Shown here one piece after another: positions 37,649 to 48,382 of a stretch of DNA of 64,000 nt. Numbering within the stretch: position 1 is the first letter of the stretch; each line of letters begins with the position of its first letter. Origin of the DNA: Dactylis glomerata (taxonomy: Eukaryota > Streptophyta > Magnoliopsida > Poales > Poaceae). The notes beneath the pieces are model-generated. The model did not search any database. It had not been told where the DNA came from and saw only the letters and a list, made by a program, of their open reading frames with translations. The translations under genes were made by a program, and so were the position numbers. Location: assembly GCA_007115705.1 (NCBI GenBank), contig QXEO01002115.1:71342-135341 (forward strand), given 5' to 3'.

Positions 37649-38619
37649 CACCGGCAGGGGAGCGCGCGTAGGGCGGCTGGGGTTTTTTTGAGAAGGTGAT
37701 GGGACGTGAGAGGCGTGGTTGCGTGCGTGAGTTATGATGAGACTGTGTGCAGAGGGAGGGAGAGGGGCTCTGTACTGGCAAAGTGACGGATCGTCTCAGC
37801 AGTTGACGTTTTGGTCTCAACACGCGCACCGCGCGGCTAACCGCTGCTCACCGCGATACGCGTCCGTGGGACTACACGTCAGCACCGTTACGTGTACTCA
37901 GTTCTACCCTCGAATCTTACACTGGAAAAATATCTGTACTCAGTTTTCCCCTCGAGTACTAATACTGCCTAGTGCAATATACTCAGTTTTACCCTCAAGT
38001 GGCTGGTCAACAGAGAGTCAATAGATGGGATTAAGCCATCTAATTGAGTCATTTCATGCGCAAAAAAAATCAAAAAAATAAAATCATAGTGCCTCCAACT
38101 CATGCGCAAAATAAAATCATAACAAACATGTATAAATCAAGTTTTCACACAAATGGCCACTTCTGAAATCACTAGTAGCTATGAAGGTTCATGGCTTTCC
38201 ACTCAAACCCCTTCTCAAAACATCTATACCAAAAATATAGTTTGTCTGAATGAGGCCATAATTTTTACACTCATGTATATTTGAATTGCTAATACTTTGA
38301 GGTAGGCCAATATGGGTTTCATTGTACAAAACATGTGTTTTTCTTTTTCTAAATCTCTTATTTGAATTCCTTAGCCTGTTTACTATTTACTTGCCCTTGT
38401 ATCCTTGATACTACTCAGTTTTACCCTCTCCCTTCTCACAGAAGCCCAAACTTGGCCTGATTGGTCGAGCTGTTGTCACACGGATCGTGCCCACCTACCG
38501 TTGATCCTATGATCCAACGGGCAGGATCGTGCCACCCTCTCTCTATCTGTCGGTGGCAAACTACTACCCCTCTATGTATGCTAAATGACGAGTTTGCCAC
38601 CGGATTCAACAAGTTGGGT
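37649..38619. other. Interval between the two captured genes, with internal copies of the terminal motif
   Basis: No gene is supported here. TACTCAGTTYTMCCC words occur at 37895 (TACTCAGTTCTACCC), 37937 (TACTCAGTTTTCCCC), 37980 and 38412 (TACTCAGTTTTACCC). All are in the orientation of the left terminal repeat (compare 35787). The first three form a cluster of about 100 bp. A plus-strand open frame from 38461 begins at TTG and runs into the minisatellite; I do not call it. Confidence 0.6.
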
Positions 38620-38985
38620 AATCACGAATTTCTTTTAGGCATTACTTTTCACGGTAAAATGATAAACTATCACGAATTTCCATTTCTTGTAGGCATTACT
38701 TTTCACGTTGAAATGATAAACTATCACGAATTTCCATTGCTTGTAGGCTTTACTTTTCACGGTAAAATGATGAACTATCACGAATTTCTATTTCTTTTAC
38801 GCATTACTTTTCACGGTAAAATGATAAACTATCACGAATTTCCATTTCTTGTAGGCATTACTTTTCACGCTGAAATGATAAACTATCACGAATTTCCATT
38901 TCTTGTAGGCTTTACTTTTCACGGTAAAATGATGAACTTTTACGAATTTCCATTTCTTTTAGGAATTACTTTTTTTGTTGAGATA
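38620..38985 (+). repeat. 54-bp minisatellite with a 162-bp superunit
   Basis: Units start at 38638, 38692, 38746, 38800, 38854, 38908 and a partial one at 38962, exactly 54 bp apart. The core is ATTACTTTTCACGGTAAAAT followed by GATAAACTATCACGAATTTC. Units 1-3 and 4-6 correspond pairwise (GITFH, GITFH, GFTFH types when read in frame), so a 162-bp triplet was itself duplicated. Because 54 is a multiple of three, one plus frame is open throughout, but it has no ATG at its start. Confidence 0.9.
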
Positions 38986-38994
38986 TAAACCACC

Positions 38995-39113
38995 CCCACA
39001 ACGGTCATCTCCTCCTTAATTTATTGTGTAAACCCCACAACGGTCATCTCTACCTTAATTTATGGTGTAAACCCCACAACGGTCATCTCTCCCTTATAAA
39101 CCCCCACAACGGC
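38995..39113 (+). repeat. 39-bp tandem repeat leading into the B3 promoter
   Basis: CCCACAACGGTCATCTC recurs at 38995, 39034 and 39073 with 39-bp spacing, and once more at 39103 (CCCACAACGGCCATCC) after a shorter 30-bp step. The third unit contains the TATAAA word of the next gene. Confidence 0.85.
39095..39100 (+). promoter_or_regulatory. Probable TATA box of the B3 gene
   Basis: TATAAA lies 103 bp before the ATG at 39198. It is followed by a pyrimidine-rich leader (CTCTCTTCTTCG twice, 39141-39173), the usual arrangement for a plant core promoter and 5' UTR. Inference from position and composition only. Confidence 0.5.
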
Positions 39114-39197
39114 CATCCCTCATGTCAATAGGTTCTGCCTCTCTCTTCTTCGTTTCTGCCTCTCTCTTCTTCGTTCACATACACTTGATCCATTGCC

Positions 39198-39762
39198 ATG
39201 GCTTCCACGTCTCGGACGCCGACCGAAAGGGGAAGGGGAAGGGGAAGGGGAAGGGGCGGCCGGGGTGGTGGATCATCATCATTGCCACCACCACCGTCAA
39301 CACTGCCATTGATCATAGAGGAGTTCTTCATCACCATCTATGAAGACCCTTTGGCCAAGAAGGTACGTACGTGTTCCCACATATATGATGCATGTGATTA
39401 ATTATGTGCATGTTCTAAAAAAACCTTTAATTTCTTTGCAGGCACTCCCACAAAAGTTTGCGGACTATCTTGACGGCCAGGAGCCCGCAAAGGTGTATCT
39501 GCGAGCAGCTGACTGCGGTCCTCATCTCTGGACCATGGAGGTCCTATTTGACGGACAAGGCTGGATGTACCTCGACAAGGGCTGGGAGAATTTCGCCATC
39601 GCGCACGGTGTGGATTTCGGCTGCTTCCTACACTTCAAATATGAAGGCGATTGTGTGCTCACAGTGAAGGTGTTCGACGGAACAATGTGCAGGAAGTACT
39701 ACTACACGGACGACGAAGATACTGACGATGAAAGCGACGACGACGTGAAGCCATGCATCTAA
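39198..39762 (+). CDS. Small B3-domain protein (REM-like), two exons
   Basis: Exon 1 is 39198-39362 and exon 2 is 39442-39762, with a 79-bp intron bounded by AAG|GTACGTAC and TTTCTTTGCAG|G. The spliced frame is 161 residues. The start is the ATG in GCCATGGC, a good plant context. The N-terminus is low-complexity (MASTSRTPTERGRGRGRGRG, then Ser/Pro runs). Residues about 43-140 fit a single B3 DNA-binding fold: FFITIYEDP, LPQKFADYL, VYLRAADCGPHLWTMEVLF, WENFAIAHGVDFGCFLHFKY, LTVKVFDG. The tail is acidic (TDDEDTDDESDDDVKP). B3 proteins of this size in grasses are presumed nuclear DNA-binding factors, many of unknown target. The gene lies within the Mutator-like element and has its own TATA-like promoter built on a 39-bp repeat. 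Splice sites and frame are intact, so it may be expressed. Confidence 0.85.
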
Positions 39763-40660
39763 GGGGATTATGACCAAGAATATATATGTAGCTTCATATG
39801 CATCGATTTATAGATCTAGCTATTTTCTATATATTATGCATGTAAAAATAATAGGAAATCGCAATTTCCACTATGATTCGAGCACCACAGCCTCCAAACG
39901 ATGCCGATGCCGATATCGGCTTGGTCAGAACGGGTATGCATGCTCGCCGCCACTGCTAGGTCATCGTCGGGATGCACCCTCAATCCCGTCCCCTCATTCG
40001 ATCACTGACACACCAGAGATACCGCCGAGGCCAATGACGAACGTACATGCTGATGCCAATGCCGAACATGCACGCCGCTGTGGGCACGGCCACGCCGCCC
40101 CGCTATGCTGGACGCCACAGACCACCGCGAGGTCTTTCCCTTCGCCACCACACTCCCCTAGCACCTATCTATACACGCCAGAAAGGAGAGACACTAGTTT
40201 TCTCTACATTGCTCGCGTTCGTGTCCGACACCGTCAGTCAAAGTGTTGAGGTCGTCGTCGATGTCCTCGACCATTTCTTCTCTTCTTTGCATGGTTAAAT
40301 GCGTCCAGATCATATCTATCTAATGCGTCTGGTCTTGCCTCATGCAGTTCTTTGTGGACGTCGATCTCATTTCGGCACCCCGCAGGCCACCTCCTCCGTG
40401 CCATCGCTGTAGAGCTCTGTTTAAAAATCTAATCCTACCCGTGTATTGCCCCTTGTATCAGCGTCATGGCCCCACTTGTCATTCGATATACCGAAGCCCC
40501 ACTCGTCCGCGTTTTGGTCAGGGATACGGCGATGCTTACGGTCAAACAACGATGGATGCTCTGACGTGTCTTTGCGGGCTCTACGTGGCCCCACTAGTCA
40601 GCAGTTAACGGTCAAAGGTGTTCAACCGTCGGGCAACCGGCCGTTCCAGCACTGGTGACA
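39763..40660. other. 3' part of the Mutator-like element, no gene recognised
   Basis: About 130 bp of AT-rich DNA, a plausible 3' UTR of the B3 gene, then GC-rich sequence with short GATGCCGATGCCGATATCGG-type repeats at 39901. Open frames at 39770-40300 carry no recognisable domain. From about 40540 to 40660 the sequence is degenerately similar, in reverse, to the part just inside the left terminal repeat, so the terminal repeat fades inward. Confidence 0.5.
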
Positions 40661-40757
40661 GTTTCAGACAACGGCTTCGGGAAAACTGAGGAAAAACTAA
40701 CGAGTTGGGGAAAACTGAGTACAACTAACGAACCAGGGGCACGAAAATAGAAATCCC
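40661..40757 (-). repeat. Right terminal inverted repeat of the Mutator-like element
   Basis: 97-bp partner of 35751-35847. It ends GGCACGAAAATAGAAATCCC and is followed by the target duplicate TAATTTAAA (40758-40766). Confidence 0.9.
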
Positions 40758-40766
40758 TAATTTAAA

Positions 40767-41159
40767 AACAAAAAATAGTTCACAACTTTGACAAGTGATG
40801 ATTATAAACATAAAGCAACACATGCATAGTTCAACTCTTCGAAAAGCACATAAGTTCACATATATAGTATGATCTAGACACTAAGGCACTCATAATCCTG
40901 AAATATATAATTTTAGAAAACAGGTATGCTTCAATTGCACTAAAGCACCATGTAGGCACATAGTTATACTAATTAGCCAACTAGGGTTAGTATTTACTGG
41001 ATTAGTGGATTTAGTATTAGCCTGGCCTAGTTTTGTCGTGTAAATATAGGGCTTCTTTACATAAGCCTAGCTGACTTATATTTTCGAAAAGTTTCCGTAT
41101 TTGTTTTTTTTAGAATTTCCTTTCCGTTTCTATCGGAAACCGCTCCCCCGTTTCCTCTT
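40767..41159. mobile_element. Internal part of the hAT element between its two insertions
   Basis: AT-rich sequence with no open frame of note, turning into GTTTCCG/CGGAAACCG-rich hAT subterminal text at 41085-41155. It ends in CTCTT (41155-41159), the left target duplicate of the LTR insertion. Confidence 0.7.
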
Positions 41160-42019
41160 TGAAAGGACGAGATGTCGCCTAGAGGGGGGTGAATAGGTGT
41201 TTTAAAAACTATTACGGATTTGGCTTGAAGGAATGCGGAATTAAACTAACGTTTATTTTCTTCAAGCACAAAACCTAAATATGCTAGGCTCAACTAAGTG
41301 CACCAACAACAACTAAATAAAAACAAGATAGCACAAGATATATTTCACAAGTGATAAACAAGATATAAGTACTTCAAGCACGATGGCTATCACAAGGAAA
41401 TAAACTCGGGTATAGAGATAACCGAGGCACACGGAGACGAAGATGTATCCCGATGTTCACTTACATAAAGTAAGCTAATCACCGTTGGAGAGATGCGGGA
41501 AACCACGAAGGCTCCCGAACGCCACGAAGGCTCACCTTCTTCTCCGAGCCCCCCACGAAGCTAGGGACCCCTTCTTATGGTTAGCTTTTCCTCCACTCCG
41601 GAGATGGCAAGCTCCACAACCACTTCACAACTCCCACGAAGGGGAAGCCTGGGCCTCTTCACAATCTTCCACGAAGAGGTCACCGAGGCACCAACCGCCA
41701 AGCCAATTAGGAGGTCACCCTACAAGAGTAACAAGCTCACGGTCTCTCACTCGAACAAATCGTAATGGAGAGCTCAACACTATACAAGGATGCAAAGCAA
41801 GAACACAAAGGGAAGTGCTCAAATCCTTCTCTCCCAAATCCCACCAAGGCAACAAATGCTATGGAGGAGTTAGAGAGGAAGAACAAGGGTGGAGGTCAAC
41901 CAATGACCTCAAGATCTAGATCCAATGGGTTCTCCTCACTTAGAGGAGGAATTGATTGGTGGAGTTGTAGATCTAGATCTCCTCTTCCAAATCCCTCAAA
42001 AATATGCAAGAATCATTGG

Positions 42020-42023
<4 letters not shown>

Positions 42024-42052
<29 letters not shown>
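42024..42052. repeat. (GA)n microsatellite in the outer 3' LTR
   Basis: About 14 GA units; the matching place in the 5' LTR (about 61540) has only three or four, so the run expanded after insertion or contracted in the other copy. Confidence 0.8.
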
Positions 42053-42081
42053 CAAGCTCAAAAGAGTCAACAATGGAGGTG

Positions 42082-44491
42082 TGAAAGGACACAGATGTCG
42101 CCTAGAGGGGGGGTGAATAGGCGATTAAAACTTTTACGAAAGGCTTGTACAAATGCGGAAATAAACTAACGTTTAATTTGACAAGCTTACAAAACCTAAT
42201 AAACTAGGCTCACCTATGTGCACCAACAACTTATGCTAAGCAAGACAAGTAGCAAGGTGATAGCAAGATATATAACTTCAAGCACGATGGCTATCACAAA
42301 TGTAAAGTGCATAAGTAGTGGAGCTCGGATAAGAGTTACCGAGGCACGAAGGAGACGAAGATGTAACCCGAAGTTCACTTCCAAAGGAAGCTAGTCTCCG
42401 TTGGAGAGGTGTGGCGGCTTAATGCACTCCGAACGCCACAAAGGCCTCACCTTCAGATGTGGTAGCACAATGCTCACCAAATGCCACAAAGGCTCACCTC
42501 AAGATGCGGAGGCACGCTACACACCAAACGCCACAAAGGCTCACCTTATTCTCCTCGCGCTCTCGCACAAAGCAAGATACCACGATCCACTACGGGACAC
42601 TTGAGGGCGGTCACCGAACCCGTACAAGCTTGGGGCAATCTCCACAACTTAATTGGAGGCTCCCAAGAATCGCCACAAAGGCACCACAAAGGTTGGGGAA
42701 TCTCCACAACTTAATTGGAGGCCCCAAGAATATGCCACAAAGGCCACTAAGCCGTCTAGGGTTCCAAGAACCCAAGAGTAATAAGCTCACAACTTCCACT
42801 TACCCGAATCTCCGAGGAGAACTCAAACCGATGCACCAAATGTAATGGCAAGAGCACACAAAGTGCTCAAATCCTTCTCTCCCAAATTCTACCAAAGCAA
42901 CAAATGCTATGGAGGAATATGAGAGGAAGAACAAAGGAAATCCACAAAGAACTCCAAGATCTAGATCCAATAGGTTCCCCTCACTTAGAGAAGATTTTGA
43001 TTGGTGGAAAGATAGATCTAGATCTCCTCTCTCTTTTCCCTCAAGAAGATGCAAGAATCATTGGAGGGATTGAGAGATAGCAAGCTTGAGAATGTCAACA
43101 ATGGAGGAGAGAACTTGCAAGGATACTTAGGGATCCATTGGGGAAGAAGACCCCCTTAAATAGGTCCCCCAAAATCCAACCGTTATGCCCAGAAATCGTT
43201 CGGGCCGGAGTCTCCGCCCCTGGGCCGGAGTCTCCGGTGCCCCGGGGTCATTCGGGGGCCTTAGGATGGACGATTCAGGTGCCAGGCCGGAGTTGGGCCG
43301 GAGACTTTGCGTCTCGGGCCGGAGACTCCGGCCACCCAAAAACTGGCAGCAATACCAACACGAAAACGACCATAACTTGAGCATCCGGACTCCATTTTTG
43401 ATGATCTTGAGCTCGTTGGAATCATAACAACGAGCTCTATAATAATATGCATAGAAACATCATAGTCCAACAAGGGAGGATAAAACCAAAGGATGAGAGG
43501 TTTGACCTCTCTTCAAAGACAAACCGGTAAAACCTCCAAACACCAAAAACTCAATAAGTGTTTCATGCAAAATGCGTTTTTGATGAGCTAGAGCTTGTCA
43601 TGGAAATAACCACAAGCTCTAGAACCTCACATGGATAAAAGCTAAATAAGAACCAAGAAAGATGATGCCAAGTATGCAAAGGTTTGAGCTCTCTTCGAAT
43701 GATGCGATTAAGTTACTCACTCGAGAGCCCCTCTTGATAGTACGGCTACCAATCCTATAACCCGGTCTCTCAACTAACATCATGAGACCGATAAGAAAGA
43801 AACCCTATCAATATCATACCTTTGCCTTGAGCAAAATCCACTTGATCTAGATGATGACCGTCTTGTCTTCCTCAAGTTGGAACACCTTTCTTGATCTTGC
43901 TTGCTTGGTGAAGTCTTATGAATTGCTCCCCCATACACCACTATGGGAAAGACTCTCGTTAAGAATATATTCACATAGCCATTACCACCAAATAGAATAC
44001 ATGCATCAAGCATATAATCTCCTTGAGATGGCACATCTTGAACTTGACTTCTCATCCATGAAGACGATCACCACTTAATAATATCCTAGCCCGAGATCAC
44101 AAGATCCCACTCGATACATTATGTATGCTTTGAGAGTTGATCAACTTGAATCCCATCTTTGCACTTTGACTTGATCAACCTTGTATCCTTCCTTCTTCCT
44201 TCATGATGATGATGTCTTGAAGGTAAACACAAATGTCCACTCAATTATATTCTTCAAGACATAGTTGCAATAAGCTCAATTCTCATATGACCATTCTTCC
44301 GATATTTTCTTGAATAACACATTGGTCATCACTTAAAGTTCTTCATTTGATCCTTCTTACAACCTTGAAGCCAACATATGGTTCAAGCATTGTCTATGGA
44401 CATGTCCTACAAATATAACTCAATGCAAACATTAGTCCATAGAGATTGTCATTAATTACCAAAACCACACATGGGGGCTCCATGCTCTTTC
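42082..44491 (-). repeat. 3' LTR of the inner element (2410 bp)
   Basis: Pairs with 50801-53188. Relative to that copy it keeps two short segments lost there: one at about 42674 between CCACAAAGG repeats, and one at about 43299 between GGCCGGAG repeats. Both look like slippage deletions between direct repeats. A palindromic motif cluster (GGCCGGAGTCTCCG, GGCCGGAGACTCCGGCC) lies at about 43203-43336. Confidence 0.9.
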
Positions 44492-44507
44492 AATCTCCCC
44501 CATTTTG
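44492..44507 (-). other. Polypurine tract of the inner element
   Basis: The minus strand reads CCAAAATGGGGGAGAT directly before the 3' LTR, the usual plus-strand primer for LTR retrotransposons. Confidence 0.75.
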
Positions 44508-47500
44508 GTAATTGATGACAATCTCTTTGAGAGGGTTTATATAATGAATTTAAGGAACCAAAATAGTTGCACTAACATCAAATACTACAAAAGTATGTGA
44601 TGTTAGTAAAACCACCATATATAGAGCAAACTCCCCCACAATCTATGCACGTGTGAATGATCTTGATTTCATTACAGATATTGCCAACCAAGGTTGTTGG
44701 TGGAGTTTCCTCTATATACTCAATCATGCAAAGCATGAAAGGCAAATGCTTAAGAACAAAACCAAAGCATAAAACCCAATTCCCTTTAAACCCTCGAAAC
44801 TTCTCCCCCATTGGCACCAATTGCCGAAATGGGCGGAAAAACTTAGAAGGCCAATATAGTGAGAGTTCCTCCATAATGTGTGCATAAACCAAAAGTATAA
44901 TTGAAAACATATGCACATATCCAAATATGAAAACTCGGAGGAAATCAACCTATATTGAGGATCAAAGATTACAAATAAAATAATATCACATGGTGGATAA
45001 ACTTCAACAAATGAAGAGAGCAATCAATCGATCCAAAGAACAAATTGAATAAAGATATTATGATAAGACTAAAAGGGTGCTCTAAATAATATGAGGAAGC
45101 TCCCCAAGGTTTGTGCACAAAATATTCTATTTGAATTAAAGTATAAGGTGCACAAACATGGAATCATCACTCCCTCAATATTATTCAAAACAAAATGATA
45201 CCAAGTGAAGTCAAATACTATGATAACCACAAAATGGTGCTTTAAATGAAATGAGGGAGCTCCCCAAGGTACGTGCAAAAAAAATGGAATGTTTGCATTT
45301 GAATACAATTTGCACAACATGGAATCCTCACTCCCTCAATAACATTTAAAACGCAACCATTTGCAAGAGATCATAGAGAAGAAATTAAGCTTAATACTTG
45401 CATCAAACAAATGGTTGAGCAACAAGCAAGGGACAACATATTAAAAGGCTCAACCAAAGGAATGTGTGACATGAATGACAAAGCATATTATAAGACTAAT
45501 ACAAGGATAAGCATAGAGCATCCACATAGTCTTCAATGAATGATATTGCTTAGCATTCCATTCCAACACATAAGGTTCAAATAAGATATCAAATAATGAG
45601 ATATCATCTCTCATGTGTATAAGTTTCTAAGTAGACAATATCACAAAGATAATTATCACAAAGAAACATGTACACACAAAATAGATACTAAGAATAGAAC
45701 ATGATATCCAAAATGAAGTCATGCAATATACCAATGAGATTTTTGCTTTTAAAGCATGGCCAAAGGCTCAATTTATCTTATTGTATATTGATGAACTTCA
45801 ACCACAAACATGTCAAAGACATCGCAAATATCAACAAGGGAAAGAAGATAGTTGGGATACTTTGATAAAAACAACAAGTATCAAAACGAAGGATACCAAA
45901 CAGAAGAAATAAATTTGCAATTTCATCAATATTGCACATGTGAGCTTATTGAGGAATTGATACGCAAAAAGATTGCTAAGATGACATATATGGGATAGGA
46001 GATTCATGAGCATGATTTTTATATGTTCCCAATAATATGTCCTCATCTCAACTTGCTCACATTTGCAAAAAAGAGGTTTCATTAGAATCCTTGCAAGAAC
46101 CACATGATTATCAAATAAAGATATCCATGCCAATAAACAACCTACACAAGGTTGGACGCTAGAAAAGTATGCATAAAAAGATACTTGTTACCGAGATATT
46201 AAAGGTAGGATGTAGTAGATAGGAGTTCTTCAATAATCCTAGCTTGCCTCAAATTATCATTTAGTCACCACTTCATCCTTATTATTGAGACAAGCACCAA
46301 TATATCTCCATGTACCTAAAAGAAAGTTCAAGTACAAGATGGTCCCCAAACTCATTGGGTCCAAAGTAGTTAGAAACTACAACATATAGGACAAACTCCA
46401 CATAAATATGTGCATATATATTTGAAATTGAATTTCATGCACATCTTAGCCGATTTAGGATTTGATGGAGCTTCTCCTATATATTTGATCAAAGAAAGCA
46501 AAAGCATGCCATACAATATACATTTAGTAAATATGCATGCACAAGACTTTCAAGAGCCAAAGGAGATACAATTTGGACAAAACACCAAGAAGGACAAGCG
46601 AGCACACGAAATTGTGAAGCTACAAAAGGATGTCCAAATTATAACAAAGAATCAAATAAACACAAGATTGACTCCAAAGTTCAACTAGTGAACAAAGCAA
46701 AAGCCAATGAGGATAAAGGATAACTAAAACACACATGCTCAAAAACATATCTCATTTTAAGAGTGAAAAACAAATTACAAGGAATGAGATAAGCAACTCC
46801 CAAAGAGAGCAAGGTTCCAACAACAAACCAAACTCTCCACACTTTTTATGATGGCACAATAAGTACCAAAAAGAAAAGATTTGTCTTCCAACAATAATCA
46901 ATACCAATTGAAATAAGCACAAGAGTGTGTTATAACAAATATAGGAGAGCTCCCCCAAGATTAGTGCATTATTTATGATTTTGCATTTGGATACAAAATG
47001 CACACAAATGGGATCATCACATCTACCTACATAGAAATAACACAAAAAAGTTCAACAAAATCAAATGGAATCACAAGAGTCAAGAAAGACAATGGGAGTT
47101 AAAGCAAATACATTTCTTGGCGAGAGATAAGGCAATTAAAAGCAGTAGCCAAAGTAAAGATGATCAATATAAAAATACCACATGATAGATTACCAATTTT
47201 CCAAGGAGAAGAGGTATATGGAGTTATTTCCGGTGGTAGCACATAAATCCAAGATCATCTTCACAACAAATAAGCATATGAAAAGGATAAGAATTAAGCA
47301 CCATGCCAAACAAAGATATTCTTGATAGACTCAAATAGTTAAACAATCACACAAACCAATGATTAGGATAACTTGAAGCAAATGGTTTTCCAACTTTGAT
47401 GTAGTATTCCACATTTTAGGAAAACCCTATCAAGAAAGTATCTCACAAACAAGATCCAAAACAAGAGCAATAAAACAATTTGGCAAATTGGAACTTGTTC

Positions 47501-48382
47501 GAGAAAACATGCCACATAGAAGCAAGATAATTTACAATATCAACACTATGTGACACAACCTCAAATATACACATTTCATGGATTTGTAATATGCACAAAG
47601 CACAATACTCCCCCATAATGTGATAAAACCAATTTTCAAATAAGTTGTTAAAGTCAATTTCCATAGGGCCCGAAAATTCTGAGGGGGACCGGAGCCTCCG
47701 GGGTTGAACCACCGGAGTCTCTGGAGTAGAACCACCGGAGTCTCCGGAGTAGAACCACCGGAGTCTCTGGGGTAGAACCACCGGAGTCTCCGGGGTAGAA
47801 CCAATGGAATCTCCAAACGTAGAAAATTAAACTTTACCAACAAGAGGCAAATAGAATCCAACAAGATGATTAATGGACATTATAGAATTTGAATTTCTCA
47901 TGAAAATGACATACCACATAGAGACTAGATAATCTTTAAATATCAACACTAAGTGGTATTCCTCATGTACACACATTTTTAGGATTGTGAAGTGCCAAAG
48001 CATATCACTCCCCCAAAATGGGATGGTCCATTAATCACTCACAAGAGCCAAGTAAGATAGATCAAGATGCAATGGGCTCAACGATAACAACCGTACATGG
48101 TGTGCAAACCAACATGCACATACTTGATTACTCAAAATAAAGCATTTAGGGAGCACAACATATACAAACACATGCAAGATACAAAACCACACACATGCGA
48201 AGGGGCGAGTAACTTTCAATGTAGATAAGTTGAATACATGTTACCGCAAGGAGGAACAATGAATATATGATAGAAATAAGATAATCCAATTGACTTGACT
48301 TGAGACAATATAATTAATGAAGATCCCTTAATTCTTCATGATATAGCCAAGTCTCCAAAGCCCTCCATTAAACACCTATTGA
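44508..48382 (-). other. Non-coding interior of the inner element, no pol
   Basis: About 3.9 kb of AT-rich sequence. No reverse transcriptase, integrase or protease motif found in any frame; the longest minus frames (about 100-112 codons) match no family. A module of about 165 bp, recognised by GAGCTCCCCAAGGT ... TGCACA ... ATGGAATC ... CACTCCCTCAATA, occurs at about 45075-45190 and 45238-45350. A weaker relative lies at about 46945-47030 and a related one in the outer element at about 55530-55645. Repeated CTCCCCCA(A/T)AATG phrases occur throughout (for example 47608 and 48008). Confidence 0.6.
47687..47815. repeat. 23-bp minisatellite with palindromic CCGGAGTCTCCGG core
   Basis: GAACCACCGGAGTCTCTGGA units start at 47706, 47729, 47752 and 47775, with a degenerate one at 47798 and a partial before 47706. 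The CCGGAGTCTCCGG-type core is nearly self-complementary. The same core occurs in the LTRs of this element (43203-43336 and 51910-52030). Confidence 0.8.

Larger units (their letters stand above)
35751..40757. mobile_element. Mutator-like element carrying two genes (Pack-MULE type), 5007 bp
   Basis: The ends 35751-35847 and 40661-40757 are inverted repeats of 97 bp starting GGGATTTCTATTTTCGTGCC, with a few mismatches. Weaker similarity extends inward (a GTTGACCG...TGCTGACG...TGGGGCC pattern on both sides). TAATTTAAA flanks the element perfectly (35742-35750 and 40758-40766), the 9-bp duplication typical of Mutator. The interior has an F-box/DUF295 gene (minus) and a B3-domain gene (plus) facing away from each other, plus minisatellites. 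There is no transposase, so movement would need one in trans. It lies inside the hAT element. Confidence 0.9.

Noticed and set aside
38461..38988. Open frame of 175 codons covering the 54-bp minisatellite
   Set aside because: It begins at TTG with no suitable ATG, is open mainly because the unit length is a multiple of three, and lies in the promoter region of the B3 gene.
41485..42169. Plus-strand open frames in the outer LTR
   Set aside because: They recur in the other LTR at 61087-61677, run antisense to the element and have no domain; they are chance frames in LTR sequence.
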